A DNA stretch of 38,369 nucleotides, taken from NCBI GenBank assembly GCA_902554705.1, contig CACDPP010000019.1:1-38369 (forward strand). The letters are read 5' to 3'. Under the pieces are notes generated by a model that saw nothing but the letters and a program-made list of their open reading frames with translations, searched no databases and was not told the DNA's origin. Position 1 is the stretch's first letter. Every line of letters starts with the position of its first letter. This document shows positions 9,079-17,692 of this stretch, one piece after another. The translations under genes and the position numbers were made by a program. The stretch is from Paracoccaceae bacterium. GTDB taxonomy: Bacteria > Pseudomonadota > Alphaproteobacteria > Rhodobacterales > Rhodobacteraceae.

Positions 9079-10176
9079 TCAAGTATTAAAAAGGAAATGC
9101 ATCACATCCCCATCTCGGACTAGATAGGATTTGCCTTCGACACGCATTTTTCCTGCCTCTTTAGCTCCACCCTCACCTTTGCAATTGACATAATCATCAA
9201 AAGAAATTGTCTCGGCTCTAATAAAGCCACGTTCAAAATCACCATGGATAACACCAGCAGCCTGTGGTGCAAGTGTTCCTTTTTTAACTGTCCACGCCCT
9301 TGCCTCTTTAGGCCCACATGTAAAATATGTTTCCAATTGCAACAAATTATACCCAGCACGTATCAAACGATCCAAGCCCGCTTCAGACAGTCCCATTTCA
9401 TTAAGAAAAAGTTCGGCTTCACCGTCTTCTAATTGGCTTATCTCTTCCTCTATTTTAGCACTAATAATAACAGTTCCAGCACCTTGATCAGCAGCCATCT
9501 TTTCTACTTGTTGAGAGTACTTATTTCCATTGGAAGAACTATCTTCATCCACATTGCAAACATAAAGAGTAGGCTTTGAAGTTAATAACTGAAGGTTTTT
9601 CCAAGCAACCTTATCATCCCCAGAAATTTCTACTGACCGTGCAGGTTTACCTTTTTCAAGAGCATCCATTGCCAATTTCAAGAGACGATCTTGCTCAATA
9701 GCTTCTTTATCACCACCCCTAATTTTGCGGACAAGTCCAACCATTCTTTTTTCAATGCTTTCAATGTCAGCCAACATCAACTCAGTCTCTATAGTTTCTG
9801 CATCCTCAACTGGATTTATTCTATCTTCCACATGCGTTACATCTTTATCATCAAAGCATCTTAAAACATGGGCAATGGCGTCAACTTCTCGAATATTCGC
9901 TAAAAATTGATTACCCAAACCTTCTCCTTTGGAGGCGCCTTTTACAAGACCAGCGATATCAACAAAGGTCATTCGCGTTGGGATAATCTGATTTGACTGA
10001 GCAATTTTTGCCAGTGTATCCAATCGACCATCAGGCACCGCCACTTCGCCCACGTTGGGCTCAATTGTACAAAATGGAAAATTCGCTGCCTGAGCAGCAG
10101 CTGTTTTTGTCAATGCATTAAAGAGAGTGGACTTACCAACATTTGGGAGCCCGACTATTCCCATCTTGAAACCCAT
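9079..10176 (-). CDS. ychF: Redox-regulated ATPase/GTPase YchF (Obg family)
   Basis: 365 residues, the usual YchF length. The P-loop GLPNVGKST lies near residue 9, switch region DIAGLVKGASKGEGLGNQFL near 73-92, and the G4 position reads NVDE rather than NKxD, the YchF hallmark that shifts preference to ATP. The C-terminal TGS domain ends in GDVMHFLFNT, the conserved YchF tail. Known members bind ribosomes and influence oxidative-stress response and start-codon selection in bacteria. It is divergent from trpA, with about 190 bases between the starts, and is probably monocistronic. The neighbouring tRNA-Ser lies downstream on the same strand. Confidence 0.96.
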   Translation of the reverse strand: MGFKMGIVGLPNVGKSTLFNALTKTAAAQAANFPFCTIEPNVGEVAVPDGRLDTLAKIAQSNQIIPTRMTFVDIAGLVKGASKGEGLGNQFLANIREVDAIAHVLRCFDDKDVTHVEDRINPVEDAETIETELMLADIESIEKRMVGLVRKIRGGDKEAIEQDRLLKLAMDALEKGKPARSVEISGDDKVAWKNLQLLTSKPTLYVCNVDEDSSSNGNKYSQQVEKMAADQGAGTVIISAKIEEEISQLEDGEAELFLNEMGLSEAGLDRLIRAGYNLLQLETYFTCGPKEARAWTVKKGTLAPQAAGVIHGDFERGFIRAETISFDDYVNCKGEGGAKEAGKMRVEGKSYLVRDGDVMHFLFNT

Positions 10177-10210
10177 AAGAAAACCTAAATTAAATAATTC
10201 GGCCTGCTTC

Positions 10211-10287
10211 TAAATCTTGTTTTTTGCCAAAGCAAGCAAAATAGAGGGACACCTCTTTAAAGCGCTATTGAGCAAAAACAAGATTTA
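10211..10287. repeat. Long inverted repeat with nested hairpin between ychF and trpA
   Basis: TAAATCTTGTTTTTTGC at 10211-10227 pairs with GCAAAAACAAGATTTA at 10272-10287: 16 base pairs with a single extra T in the left arm. The 44-base interval itself contains a small hairpin AGAGG-GACA-CCTCT (10243-10256). It occupies the shared upstream region of two divergent genes, so it could be an operator, an RNA leader structure for trpA, or a miniature mobile element. No Trp-rich leader peptide was seen, which argues against classical attenuation. Confidence 0.6.
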
Positions 10288-10362
10288 ACTGTCCTTGGAG
10301 TGTAAGGATTGATTTCTTAGAGAAATTTAGGCAAGTGAATGATAGTGAATTGGAGCATCGAG

Positions 10363-11154
10363 ATGACAAGAATAAATCAGACCTTTAAAAAGCTAAAATC
10401 TGAGGGCAAAAAAGCTTTTGTTTCATATATTATGGCAGGAGATCCTGATTTCGAAACATCTTTAGAATTGGTAATGGGACTTCCAGCTGCTGGTGTTGAC
10501 ATAATAGAGTTAGGTTTGCCCTTCACTGACCCGATGGCGGATGGCCCAACAATTCAGTTAGCCGGTGGTCGTTCATTAGAAAGTGGAATGACACTAGTTA
10601 AAACATTAGAAATGGCAAAAAGATTTAGAGAAAAAGATGATAGCACGCCGATAGTAATAATGGGCTACTACAACCCAATTTACAGTTACGGTGTAGAACA
10701 GTTTTTAGTTGATGCAAAATCTGCAGGAGTTGATGGACTTATAGTTGTAGATCTTCCTCCAGAAGAGGATGATGAACTTTGCATACCGGCACAGGCAGCA
10801 GGCATAAATTTTATCCGGCTAGCGACGCCAACTACCGATGAGCATCGCTTACCAAAAGTTTTGCAAAATACTTCAGGTTTTGTCTACTATGTATCAATTA
10901 CTGGGATTACCGGTGCAGCTGAGGCTCAGGCTACAGATGTTGGTCCTGAAGTCGCACGAATACAAACAAATAGCGGCTTGCCAGTCGTTGTCGGCTTTGG
11001 AATAAATACACCAGAAAAAGCTAAGGCAATTGCCGAGGTTGCTGACGGCGCCGTAGTTGGATCGGCGATTGTATCGGAACTAGCTAAGGGCAAACCTGTG
11101 GCTGACGTTTTAGCATTCGTCAAAACATTAGCAGATGGTGCACATTCAGCTTAA
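10363..11154 (+). CDS. trpA: Tryptophan synthase alpha chain
   Basis: TrpA cleaves indole-3-glycerol phosphate to indole and glyceraldehyde-3-phosphate and passes indole to TrpB. The TIM-barrel signature is complete: [12 protein letters not shown], catalytic Glu in [16 protein letters not shown], catalytic Asp in VDLPPEED, and the phosphate-binding [12 protein letters not shown] and VVGSAIV near the end. The start used is ATG 10363 (263 residues) because GGAG at 10352-10355 sits 7 bases before it and the protein then begins [12 protein letters not shown] as in relatives. An in-frame ATG at 10339 would add eight residues without a ribosome site. trpB is not in the window. lldD follows after 20 bases. 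Confidence 0.96.
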   Translation: MTRINQTFKKLKSEGKKAFVSYIMAGDPDFETSLELVMGLPAAGVDIIELGLPFTDPMADGPTIQLAGGRSLESGMTLVKTLEMAKRFREKDDSTPIVIMGYYNPIYSYGVEQFLVDAKSAGVDGLIVVDLPPEEDDELCIPAQAAGINFIRLATPTTDEHRLPKVLQNTSGFVYYVSITGITGAAEAQATDVGPEVARIQTNSGLPVVVGFGINTPEKAKAIAEVADGAVVGSAIVSELAKGKPVADVLAFVKTLADGAHSA

Positions 11155-11174
11155 CTTTAGGGAGATTAGCAATT

Positions 11175-12338
11175 ATGGCCACGATTACAAATGTAGAAGA
11201 TTTAAAAAAAATCTATAAACGTCGTGTGCCTAAAATGTTTTATGACTATACAGAAAGTGGCAGTTGGACAGAGCAAACTTTTCGAGATAATGTGAATGAC
11301 TTTGAAAAACTGCGATTTCGCCAGCGAGTTGCGGTTGACATGACCGGAAGAAGTACTGCATCTAAAATGATTGGGCAGGATGTTTCAATTCCTGTCGCAC
11401 TTGCACCTGTTGGATTAACGGGAATGCAATATGCAGACGGAGAGATTTTGGCTGCAAGAGCAGCCGAGAAATTTGGAGTACCCTTTACCCTTTCCACAAT
11501 GTCCGTTTGTTCAATTGAAGATGTAGCTGAAAACACGACTAAGCCGTTTTGGCTTCAATTATACATGATGAAAGATACAGATTATATTTCAAGGTTAATA
11601 CAAAGAGCCAAAAATGCAAAAGTATCTGCGCTTGTTATAACTTTAGATCTTCAAATTCTCGGGCAACGTCATAAGGATCTGAAGAATGGATTATCAACAC
11701 CGCCAAAATTGACGTTACGGACCATGGCTAATCTTGCAACAAAATGGAGTTGGGGCTTGGGCATGCTTGGCACAAAGAGGCGGTTTTTTGGAAATATAGT
11801 TGGCCATGCGACAAACGTTACGGACACTACAAGTTTATCGTCTTGGACTGCCGAACAGTTCGATCCAAGTTTAGACTGGGACAAGGTGAAACAAATAAAG
11901 AATGAGTGGGGTGGAAAAGTTATCTTGAAAGGAATCCTAGATTCTGAAGATGCTAAAATGGCTCTAAATGTTGGTGCAGATGCGATTATTGTATCTAACC
12001 ATGGCGGCCGTCAGCTAGATGGAGCCATTAGTTCAATCAAAGCACTCCCTTCAATTCTCGATACTGTTGGTGATAAAATTGAAGTTCATATAGATGGCGG
12101 AATAAGAACGGGTCAAGATGTGCTAAAGTGTATGGCAATGGGTGCCAAAGGAACTTACATAGGACGGGCCTACACCTATGGGTTAGGTGCTTTGGGAGAG
12201 AAAGGCGTCACAAAAACTTTGGAAATTCTTCAAAAGGAGATGGATGTTACAATGGCCTTGTGCGGAGAAAAAAATATTCTAAAAGTTAGTAAGAAAAATT
12301 TACTTATTCCTAAAGACTTTATCCCGGAGTGGATCTAA
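11175..12338 (+). CDS. lldD: FMN-dependent L-lactate dehydrogenase (alpha-hydroxy acid oxidase family)
   Basis: 387 residues, full length for the family. It would oxidise L-lactate to pyruvate with FMN, passing electrons to the quinone pool at the inner membrane. Signature residues: PVALAPVGLTGMQ (substrate/FMN loop), the active-site SNHGGRQLDG with His276 as base and the following Arg, then VHIDGGIRTGQDVLK and GAKGTYIGRAYTYGLGA for the FMN phosphate. A ribosome site GGAG (11161-11164) precedes ATG 11175. It lies 20 bases after trpA on the same strand, so the two may share a transcript, although they have no metabolic link. Other 2-hydroxy acids remain possible substrates. Confidence 0.88.
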   Translation: MATITNVEDLKKIYKRRVPKMFYDYTESGSWTEQTFRDNVNDFEKLRFRQRVAVDMTGRSTASKMIGQDVSIPVALAPVGLTGMQYADGEILAARAAEKFGVPFTLSTMSVCSIEDVAENTTKPFWLQLYMMKDTDYISRLIQRAKNAKVSALVITLDLQILGQRHKDLKNGLSTPPKLTLRTMANLATKWSWGLGMLGTKRRFFGNIVGHATNVTDTTSLSSWTAEQFDPSLDWDKVKQIKNEWGGKVILKGILDSEDAKMALNVGADAIIVSNHGGRQLDGAISSIKALPSILDTVGDKIEVHIDGGIRTGQDVLKCMAMGAKGTYIGRAYTYGLGALGEKGVTKTLEILQKEMDVTMALCGEKNILKVSKKNLLIPKDFIPEWI

Positions 12339-12413
12339 AAATCCAAAAGTCTTACGAAAACATAATCAAAGTCTTTTCAATCTGAAATTTTAAGTTTATA
12401 GAGCCTCATTCAT

Positions 12414-12442
12414 GCAGGACTACAGCCTTGGAGGAGCCCTGC
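12414..12442 (+). promoter_or_regulatory. Possible hairpin in rplY leader
   Basis: GCAGG (12414-12418) can pair with CCTGC (12438-12442) about 20 bases upstream of the rplY start, enclosing a purine-rich GGAGGAG. The stem is short. It could be a ribosomal-protein autoregulatory leader, but I know of no established L25 leader to match it to. Confidence 0.25.
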
Positions 12443-12464
12443 CCTTATAGAATTGGAGAACAAA

Positions 12465-13130
12465 ATGGCTGGTGAGATACCTGATCTTATAGCTCAAGAA
12501 CGCACGGGGACAGGCAAGGGCGCCGCTCGTCAAGCAAGACGCGATGGAATGGTACCAGGCGTTGTATATGGCGGCGGGATTGACCCCTTACCTGTACAAA
12601 TTCCTTTCAATGACTTGTTAAAGCGATTAAAGGCAGGTCGGTTCCTTTCCACACTCTTTAATCTGAAAGTAGAAGGCCATGATGACGTCCGCGTTATTTG
12701 CAGGGATGTTCAACGCGACGTGGTAAAGGATTTGCCAACCCATCTAGATCTCATGAGACTGAGAAGAGCCTCGAAAGTAAATCTGTTTATCGCAGTTGAC
12801 TTTATAAATGAAACTGAAGCTCCCGGATTGAAGAAAGGTGGTGTTTTAACAGTTGTCAGACCAGAGATTGAATTAATCGTTACAGCAAGCGAAATCCCTG
12901 AGAGTATTATTATAGATTTAACCGGGTTAGAAGTTGGCGATGTAATAACGATCTCAAGCGTTAACATCCCAGAGGGTGCAAAACCGACTATCGACAGGGA
13001 CTTTGTAATCGCAAATGTCTCCGCTCCTTCAAGCCTGAAGTCTTCTGAAGAAGCGGAGGAAGATACTGACGCAGCAGGAGAAGAGACAGAGACAGTCGAA
13101 ACATCTGATGAAGAAACTGCTGAAGAGTAG
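12465..13130 (+). CDS. rplY: 50S ribosomal protein bL25, CTC type
   Basis: 221 residues from ATG 12465, chosen because GGAGAA (12455-12460) is correctly spaced and [20 protein letters not shown] is the usual N-terminus; the frame also extends to a TTG at 12453. The N-terminal L25 domain (about 1-95) contains [19 protein letters not shown] and binds 5S rRNA. The C-terminal TL5/CTC domain (about 100-185) has the conserved VEIP-type core, here [16 protein letters not shown]. The tail of about 35 residues is almost entirely Glu, Asp, Ser and Thr, a common low-complexity feature of alphaproteobacterial L25. A terminator follows, then pth: rplY-pth is a very common bacterial pairing. Confidence 0.96.
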   Translation: MAGEIPDLIAQERTGTGKGAARQARRDGMVPGVVYGGGIDPLPVQIPFNDLLKRLKAGRFLSTLFNLKVEGHDDVRVICRDVQRDVVKDLPTHLDLMRLRRASKVNLFIAVDFINETEAPGLKKGGVLTVVRPEIELIVTASEIPESIIIDLTGLEVGDVITISSVNIPEGAKPTIDRDFVIANVSAPSSLKSSEEAEEDTDAAGEETETVETSDEETAEE

Positions 13131-13151
13131 ATTTTTACTAATCAAATTTTC

Positions 13152-13181
13152 AAAGGCCTCGGTTTATCGGGGCCTTTTTTG
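13152..13181 (+). terminator. Rho-independent terminator after rplY
   Basis: AAAGGCCTCG (13152-13161) pairs with CGGGGCCTTT (13168-13177) across a 6-base loop, with one T-G wobble, and runs into a six-T tract. It lies 22 bases after the rplY stop and separates rplY from pth. Confidence 0.88.
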
Positions 13182-13232
13182 TTCATAGAACTTTAATTAC
13201 AAAATAATATTAATTTTACAGCCAAGTTACTC

Positions 13233-13238
13233 TATAAT
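13233..13238 (+). promoter_or_regulatory. Candidate -10 box for pth
   Basis: A perfect TATAAT lies 38 bases before the pth ATG and downstream of the rplY terminator. The hexamer 17 bases upstream (TTAATT, 13210-13215) is a poor -35. A TATAAT by chance is not unlikely in such A+T-rich DNA. Confidence 0.3.
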
Positions 13239-13276
13239 ATCTCTAAAATAAAAGCTCAAAGAGTCTGAAAGAAAAA

Positions 13277-13921
13277 ATGCAACTATTTGTTGGTCTCGGA
13301 AATCCAGGACAACAGTACCAAATGAACCGTCATAACATTGGTTTTATGGCTGTAGACGAAATAGCAAATGCCAATTCGTTTGGCCCTTGGCGTTCCAAGT
13401 TCCAAGGTCTATTTTGTGAAGGAAGTCTAGAAAACCAGAAGGTTATAATTCTCAAGCCCTCAACTTTTATGAACCTATCAGGACAATCAGTAGGTGAACT
13501 AGCTCGTTTTTATAAGATTAATTCGCAAGATATAACTGTTTTTCACGATGAACTGGATTTAACTCCTGGAAAATGCCGTTTTAAGTTGAGTGGGAGCCAC
13601 GCCGGCCACAATGGTTTAAAATCAATCCACAGCCACATAGGTGAAAACTATAAACGCATAAGGCTTGGAATTGGACATCCTGGTCAAAAAGATCTGGTCT
13701 CAAAATATGTTTTGGAAAATTTCTCAAAAAAAGAGCAACAGTGGCTTGAAAAGCTTCTGACAAAAATTGCTGACGAAGCTACTCACCTAGCTAATGATGC
13801 TTCAGAAAAATTTATTAATCAAATTTCTCTTGGCTCCAAAAACGAAAATAAAAAAGATAAAAAAAGTAAGGAATTAAAAGTTGCAACTCCATCTGAAAAA
13901 ACTAATTTCCAGACGGATTAA
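13277..13921 (+). CDS. pth: Peptidyl-tRNA hydrolase
   Basis: Releases peptides from peptidyl-tRNAs that drop off ribosomes. All catalytic positions are present: N9 in VGLGNPG, H19 in [15 protein letters not shown] with D91, and [12 protein letters not shown] with the conserved Asn112. [12 protein letters not shown] is also intact. The usual domain ends near residue 190; the last 25 residues are Lys-rich and low complexity (many Lys, Asn, Ser). It starts 146 bases after rplY with its own candidate promoter. The ribosome site before ATG 13277 (GAAAG) is weak. Confidence 0.96.
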   Translation: MQLFVGLGNPGQQYQMNRHNIGFMAVDEIANANSFGPWRSKFQGLFCEGSLENQKVIILKPSTFMNLSGQSVGELARFYKINSQDITVFHDELDLTPGKCRFKLSGSHAGHNGLKSIHSHIGENYKRIRLGIGHPGQKDLVSKYVLENFSKKEQQWLEKLLTKIADEATHLANDASEKFINQISLGSKNENKKDKKSKELKVATPSEKTNFQTD

Positions 13922-13983
13922 AACAAAATGCAGAAATCTACTCTGCAAAAATTGATGGACAAGTTTAGTAGAAAGTAAACAAA

Positions 13984-14361
13984 ATGTTTATAAAAGATAA
14001 ATCAGTCAATGTTATGGGAGAAGAACTAAAAACCTGCTCAGATGAGCCTAAAACAGGGTTCTTCAGGGATGGCTGTTGTAATACCTGCGACGCTGATCAA
14101 GGAAGCCACACGGTCTGTGCGATTATGACTTCAGAATTTTTAGCTTTTTCAAAATATGTGGGAAATGATCTATCGACCCCACGGCCTGAATTCGAGTTTC
14201 CTGGTTTAAAGGCTGGAGAGTCTTGGTGCCTATGCGCGAGTAGGTTCCTACAGGCTCATTATGAAGGTTGTGCACCAAAAGTTAATCTGAACAGCACTCA
14301 CCACAAAGCACTTGAAGTTGTACCACTGGAAATTTTAGAGCTATATTCTGAAAATATTTAG
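13984..14361 (+). CDS. DUF2237 family Cys-rich protein
   Basis: 125 residues matching the conserved DUF2237 pattern: NVMGEELKTCS, then GFFRDGCCNTC, GSHTVCAIMT, FLAFSKYVGNDLSTPRPEF and WCLCASRF, ending ALEVVPLEIL. Eight cysteines, most of them in conserved positions, suggest metal binding or redox-active clustering, but no function is established for the family. A second Met lies at residue 11, giving a slightly shorter alternative start. It is 62 bases downstream of pth on the same strand and convergent with proS. Confidence 0.85.
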   Translation: MFIKDKSVNVMGEELKTCSDEPKTGFFRDGCCNTCDADQGSHTVCAIMTSEFLAFSKYVGNDLSTPRPEFEFPGLKAGESWCLCASRFLQAHYEGCAPKVNLNSTHHKALEVVPLEILELYSENI

Positions 14362-14408
14362 GTTTTTATTATAATATGAATAAATCTCAATAAGATATTC
14401 TGAGAGAC

Positions 14409-15740
14409 TTATCGATATATTGATATCAATTTATTTATGGTGCTTTCAGGAGTTAACTCTTGACTGATCCCTGAACTTCTGGAAGTTAGCTCAACAACAC
14501 CATTCTTTAATCCACGTGGCCCCACAGTTATTCGCCACGGAAGACCAATTAAATCCATAGTGGCAAACTTTCCTCCCGCTCTTTCTGTCCGATCATCATA
14601 AAGAGGTTCTAAACCTGCTTTTACTAAGTTTTGATAAATATTTTCACAAGCCGCATCAGCTTCTGGGTCGCCTTGTTTTAGATTTACTAAACCACAATGA
14701 AATGGTGTCACTCCTTCAGGCCAAATAATACCTTTCTCATCATGATTAGCCTCAATAATGGCTCCAACTAACCGACTCACACCAATGCCATGGCTGCCCA
14801 TATGTACTGGAGTATCCTGACCATTAGCATCAGTTACGGTGGCGCCCATAGCCTCGGAATATTTTGTGCCAAAATAGAATATTTGGCCAACTTCTATACC
14901 GCGAGCTTTGCATTGCCTTTCCTGAGGAATTTTTTCGAATAGAGACGGTTCATGCGTTTCATCTGTTCTAGCGTATAGTGAGGTAAATTCGTCTAATACC
15001 GACTGGCAAGCCGAATGGTCAAAATAGTCTATTTTACGATCTCCAAAGTTTAAGTCAGTAACCTTGCTATCATAAAAAACCTCTGACTCTCCAGTTTCAG
15101 CCAGTACTAAAAACTCATGGGTATCCTCTCCCCCTATCGGTCCACTGTCAGCTCGCATAGGTATAGCCTTTAATCCCATTCTTTCATAAGTTTTCAAATA
15201 ACTAACTAGATGGCGGTTATACGAATGAAGGGCATCCTGTTTTGTTAAATCAAAATTATAACCATCTTTCATATAGAACTCTCTACCCCGCATAACTCCA
15301 AACCTTGGACGTATCTCATCCCTAAACTTCCACTGAATTTGATAGAGCGTTAAAGGTAAATCTTTGTAACTTGTTATATGACTTCTAAAAATATCCGTCA
15401 CTAATTCTTCGGCCGTTGGCGTGAATAGTAAGTCGCGGTCGTGACGATCTTTCATTCTGAGCATTTCTTGACCGTAATCATCGTACCGACCACTCTCTCT
15501 CCATAAGTCAGCAGATTGAAGTATAGGCATTTGAATTGCCTGGTGACCTGCGCTTTGCTGCTCTTCATGAATAATATTTTCTAAGCGTCGAAGGACCTTA
15601 AAACCTAAAGGAAGCCAAGAATAAATTCCTGCCGTGGCTTGTTTAATTAATCCAGCCCTTAGCATTAGCCTGTGACTCACAATTTGAGCCTCTGCTGGGT
15701 TTTCTTTCAAGACTGGAACAAAATATCGAGATAGGCGCAT
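14409..15740 (-). CDS. proS: Prolyl-tRNA synthetase, short alphaproteobacterial type
   Basis: 443 residues charging tRNA-Pro. Class II motifs are visible: motif 2 in [20 protein letters not shown] and YMKDGYNFD, and motif 3 in [13 protein letters not shown]. The anticodon-binding domain covers about the last 95 residues, with [18 protein letters not shown]. The roughly 180-residue editing (INS) domain found between motifs 2 and 3 in E. coli ProS is missing, as is normal in Rhodobacterales and most alphaproteobacteria; mischarged Ala-tRNA-Pro would need trans-editing by a ProXp-type protein elsewhere. Convergent with the DUF2237 gene and divergent from the AI-2E permease gene. Confidence 0.96.
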   Translation of the reverse strand: MRLSRYFVPVLKENPAEAQIVSHRLMLRAGLIKQATAGIYSWLPLGFKVLRRLENIIHEEQQSAGHQAIQMPILQSADLWRESGRYDDYGQEMLRMKDRHDRDLLFTPTAEELVTDIFRSHITSYKDLPLTLYQIQWKFRDEIRPRFGVMRGREFYMKDGYNFDLTKQDALHSYNRHLVSYLKTYERMGLKAIPMRADSGPIGGEDTHEFLVLAETGESEVFYDSKVTDLNFGDRKIDYFDHSACQSVLDEFTSLYARTDETHEPSLFEKIPQERQCKARGIEVGQIFYFGTKYSEAMGATVTDANGQDTPVHMGSHGIGVSRLVGAIIEANHDEKGIIWPEGVTPFHCGLVNLKQGDPEADAACENIYQNLVKAGLEPLYDDRTERAGGKFATMDLIGLPWRITVGPRGLKNGVVELTSRSSGISQELTPESTINKLISIYR

Positions 15741-15879
15741 GAGTTTTCCAAACTATTCACAAATTAATGAACATGTAGCGCCATGATGAAAGCTACACAA
15801 GTCTCAGATCACGTTTTCGCACTTGCATGCGCTGCGTTAGTAGCTCACATTAGCGTTATAGAACAAGGTCGGAGAGAAT

Positions 15880-16938
15880 ATGAACTTTTCAGTTCGCCAA
15901 CAACTATTTTTTTGGGGAATATTATTGATAGTGAGTATTATCCTGCTCTCTTTCATTGGAAATATTTTACTTCCTTTTGTAGCGGGAACGGCCTTAGCTT
16001 ATTTACTTGATCCATTAGCAGACCGCCTTCAAAGAGTAGGCCTTAATAGGTTATGGGCGGTCATTTTTATTTCATTTATTTTCATCCTAATTTTTGCTCC
16101 TTTAGCTGTATTTATATTTGCAAATCTGGTTGACCAACTAACAAAACTTATATCCGCTGCACCCGCAATCTCAGAAAAATTAACTAAAGCATTAAATGGA
16201 ACCTTACCTTCAAAACTGAGTGAGACTTTCAACTTGGACCAATCTAATTTGCCAGTAGGCGAATTTTTGAAATCCACAATTGTAGTCATTATGTCGAGTT
16301 TAGTTAATTCTTTTTCGTCTCTCTTAAGCATAGCGGGATTAATGCTGATAACTCCTATTGTGACAATTTACTTATTGCTTGATTGGGATCGATTAGTAGC
16401 TAAAATTGATAGATTACTTCCCCTAGATCATGCCGAAACCATCCGGAGCCTATCTAAAGAAATACACGATGTTATCGCTGGGTTCATTAGAGGTATGGGC
16501 TCGGTTTGCTGCATATTAGGTATCTATTATGCCGTTGCACTAATGTTTTTAGGCTTGGAATTTGGACTGATTATAGGAGTATTCGCTGGATTGTTAACTT
16601 TTATACCATATGTGGGAGCTATCTTAGGTGGTATAATGGCAATAGGTTTAACCACCGTTCAGTTCTGGGGAGATTGGAATACTATCTTATTAGTTATTGG
16701 AATTTTTGTCTTAGGCCAACTAATTGAGGGCAATTTTTTAACTCCAAAACTTGTAGGTAATTCTGTTGGCCTACATCCCGTTTCACTTCTGCTTGCTCTA
16801 TCTATTTTTGGATCGATATTCGGATTAGTCGGTATGATGATAGCCGTTCCCATAGCAGCTTCAATAGGTGTATTGGTCAGGTTTTTAATAAACCAATACG
16901 TAAATAGTCCAGTCTACGTCGGCAAAAGCAAAAAATAG
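15880..16938 (+). CDS. AI-2E family transporter (PerM/TqsA-like membrane protein)
   Basis: 352 residues with about seven or eight membrane segments, beginning MNFSVRQQLFFWG and with the paired helices near 10-65. The conserved central soluble stretch and the family motif LIVIGIFVLGQLIEGNFLTPKLVG occur near 270-290, followed by HPVSLLLAL. The family includes TqsA (autoinducer-2 export) and Na+/H+-exchanging members, so the name is a family label, not proof of AI-2 transport. A ribosome site GGAGAG (15871-15876) precedes ATG 15880. hdaA starts 11 bases after its stop, so the two are probably co-transcribed. Confidence 0.88.
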   Translation: MNFSVRQQLFFWGILLIVSIILLSFIGNILLPFVAGTALAYLLDPLADRLQRVGLNRLWAVIFISFIFILIFAPLAVFIFANLVDQLTKLISAAPAISEKLTKALNGTLPSKLSETFNLDQSNLPVGEFLKSTIVVIMSSLVNSFSSLLSIAGLMLITPIVTIYLLLDWDRLVAKIDRLLPLDHAETIRSLSKEIHDVIAGFIRGMGSVCCILGIYYAVALMFLGLEFGLIIGVFAGLLTFIPYVGAILGGIMAIGLTTVQFWGDWNTILLVIGIFVLGQLIEGNFLTPKLVGNSVGLHPVSLLLALSIFGSIFGLVGMMIAVPIAASIGVLVRFLINQYVNSPVYVGKSKK

Positions 16939-16949
16939 GATAGCATTTG

Positions 16950-17615
16950 ATGGCGGAACAAATTGGCCTTAGCCTACCAGTTCAATCGTCTGAGGGAATT
17001 GACGAATTTTATATATCTGAGTGTAATAAAATGGCAGTTAACCTTTTGGAGGATTGGAAAAATTGGCCAAGTTTGAAACATGTTTTATCAGGACCACCAG
17101 CATCAGGTAAAACCCATCTAGGCCGAATTTGGGCGAAGCAAGCAAATGCATCTTACACTGATGCCAGAAGCCTCAAAATTAAACATATTGATAAAATTGC
17201 AACTACTGCATTAGTCATAGACAATATATCAGAATTGAATTCTCAAAAAGATCTAGAAGGATCGCTTTTCCATTTGCATAATATTTTACAAGAGAGGGAA
17301 TTGCCCTTTCTTCTGATAGGAACGGGTTCTCCTCAATTCTGGAAAATTTCTCTTTCTGACTTAAGATCGAGAATAGAAGGCACTAGAAATGCGCAGATTG
17401 GCGAATTAGATGACAAGCTGTTTCCATTAATTATGGCAAAGCTTTTTGCCGATAGACAAATGTATCCAAGTCCAGACGTTTTTGAGTATCTCAGCAGAAG
17501 AATAGATAGGTCTTTTTTATCAATTTATTCAATTGTTGAAAAAATTGACCGTGTGTCAATTGAAAAAAAGCGCCCTATAACCAGATCCTTGGTCGCAAAA
17601 ATTTTCAAAAATTGA
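16950..17615 (+). CDS. hdaA: DnaA-related AAA+ regulator HdaA
   Basis: 221 residues, related to the DnaA AAA+ core without the DnaA DNA-binding domain. Walker A is GPPASGKT (48-55). The Walker B region reads ALVIDNISEL with Asn instead of the second acidic residue, as in weak or inactive Hda ATPases. In alphaproteobacteria HdaA, loaded on the beta clamp, converts DnaA-ATP to DnaA-ADP to limit re-initiation. The N-terminus contains QIGLSLPV, matching the clamp-binding Q-x-(L/M)-x-L-P type motif. Start is ATG 16950 with AGGA at 16937-16940; a TTG directly precedes it. ppk, a frequent downstream neighbour in relatives, is absent here. Confidence 0.87.
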   Translation: MAEQIGLSLPVQSSEGIDEFYISECNKMAVNLLEDWKNWPSLKHVLSGPPASGKTHLGRIWAKQANASYTDARSLKIKHIDKIATTALVIDNISELNSQKDLEGSLFHLHNILQERELPFLLIGTGSPQFWKISLSDLRSRIEGTRNAQIGELDDKLFPLIMAKLFADRQMYPSPDVFEYLSRRIDRSFLSIYSIVEKIDRVSIEKKRPITRSLVAKIFKN

Positions 17616-17692
17616 AAATAAACCCTTTCAATTACGCATAAATATGCCTTTTATTGTGACTCTGATATTTATAGATTTTCAGGACGAGCTTT

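Noticed and set aside
10339-10362. trpA leader peptide or upstream start
   Set aside because: The ATG at 10339 is in frame with trpA and lacks a ribosome site. The segment has only one Trp codon, so it is not an attenuator peptide.
14362-14408. Bidirectional terminator between the DUF2237 gene and proS
   Set aside because: Only short A+T-rich pairing (TCTCA/TGAGA) without a clear T-tract could be found.
15783-16010. 75-codon plus-strand frame before the AI-2E permease gene
   Set aside because: Overlaps the permease start in another frame, has no ribosome site and shows no recognisable protein character.
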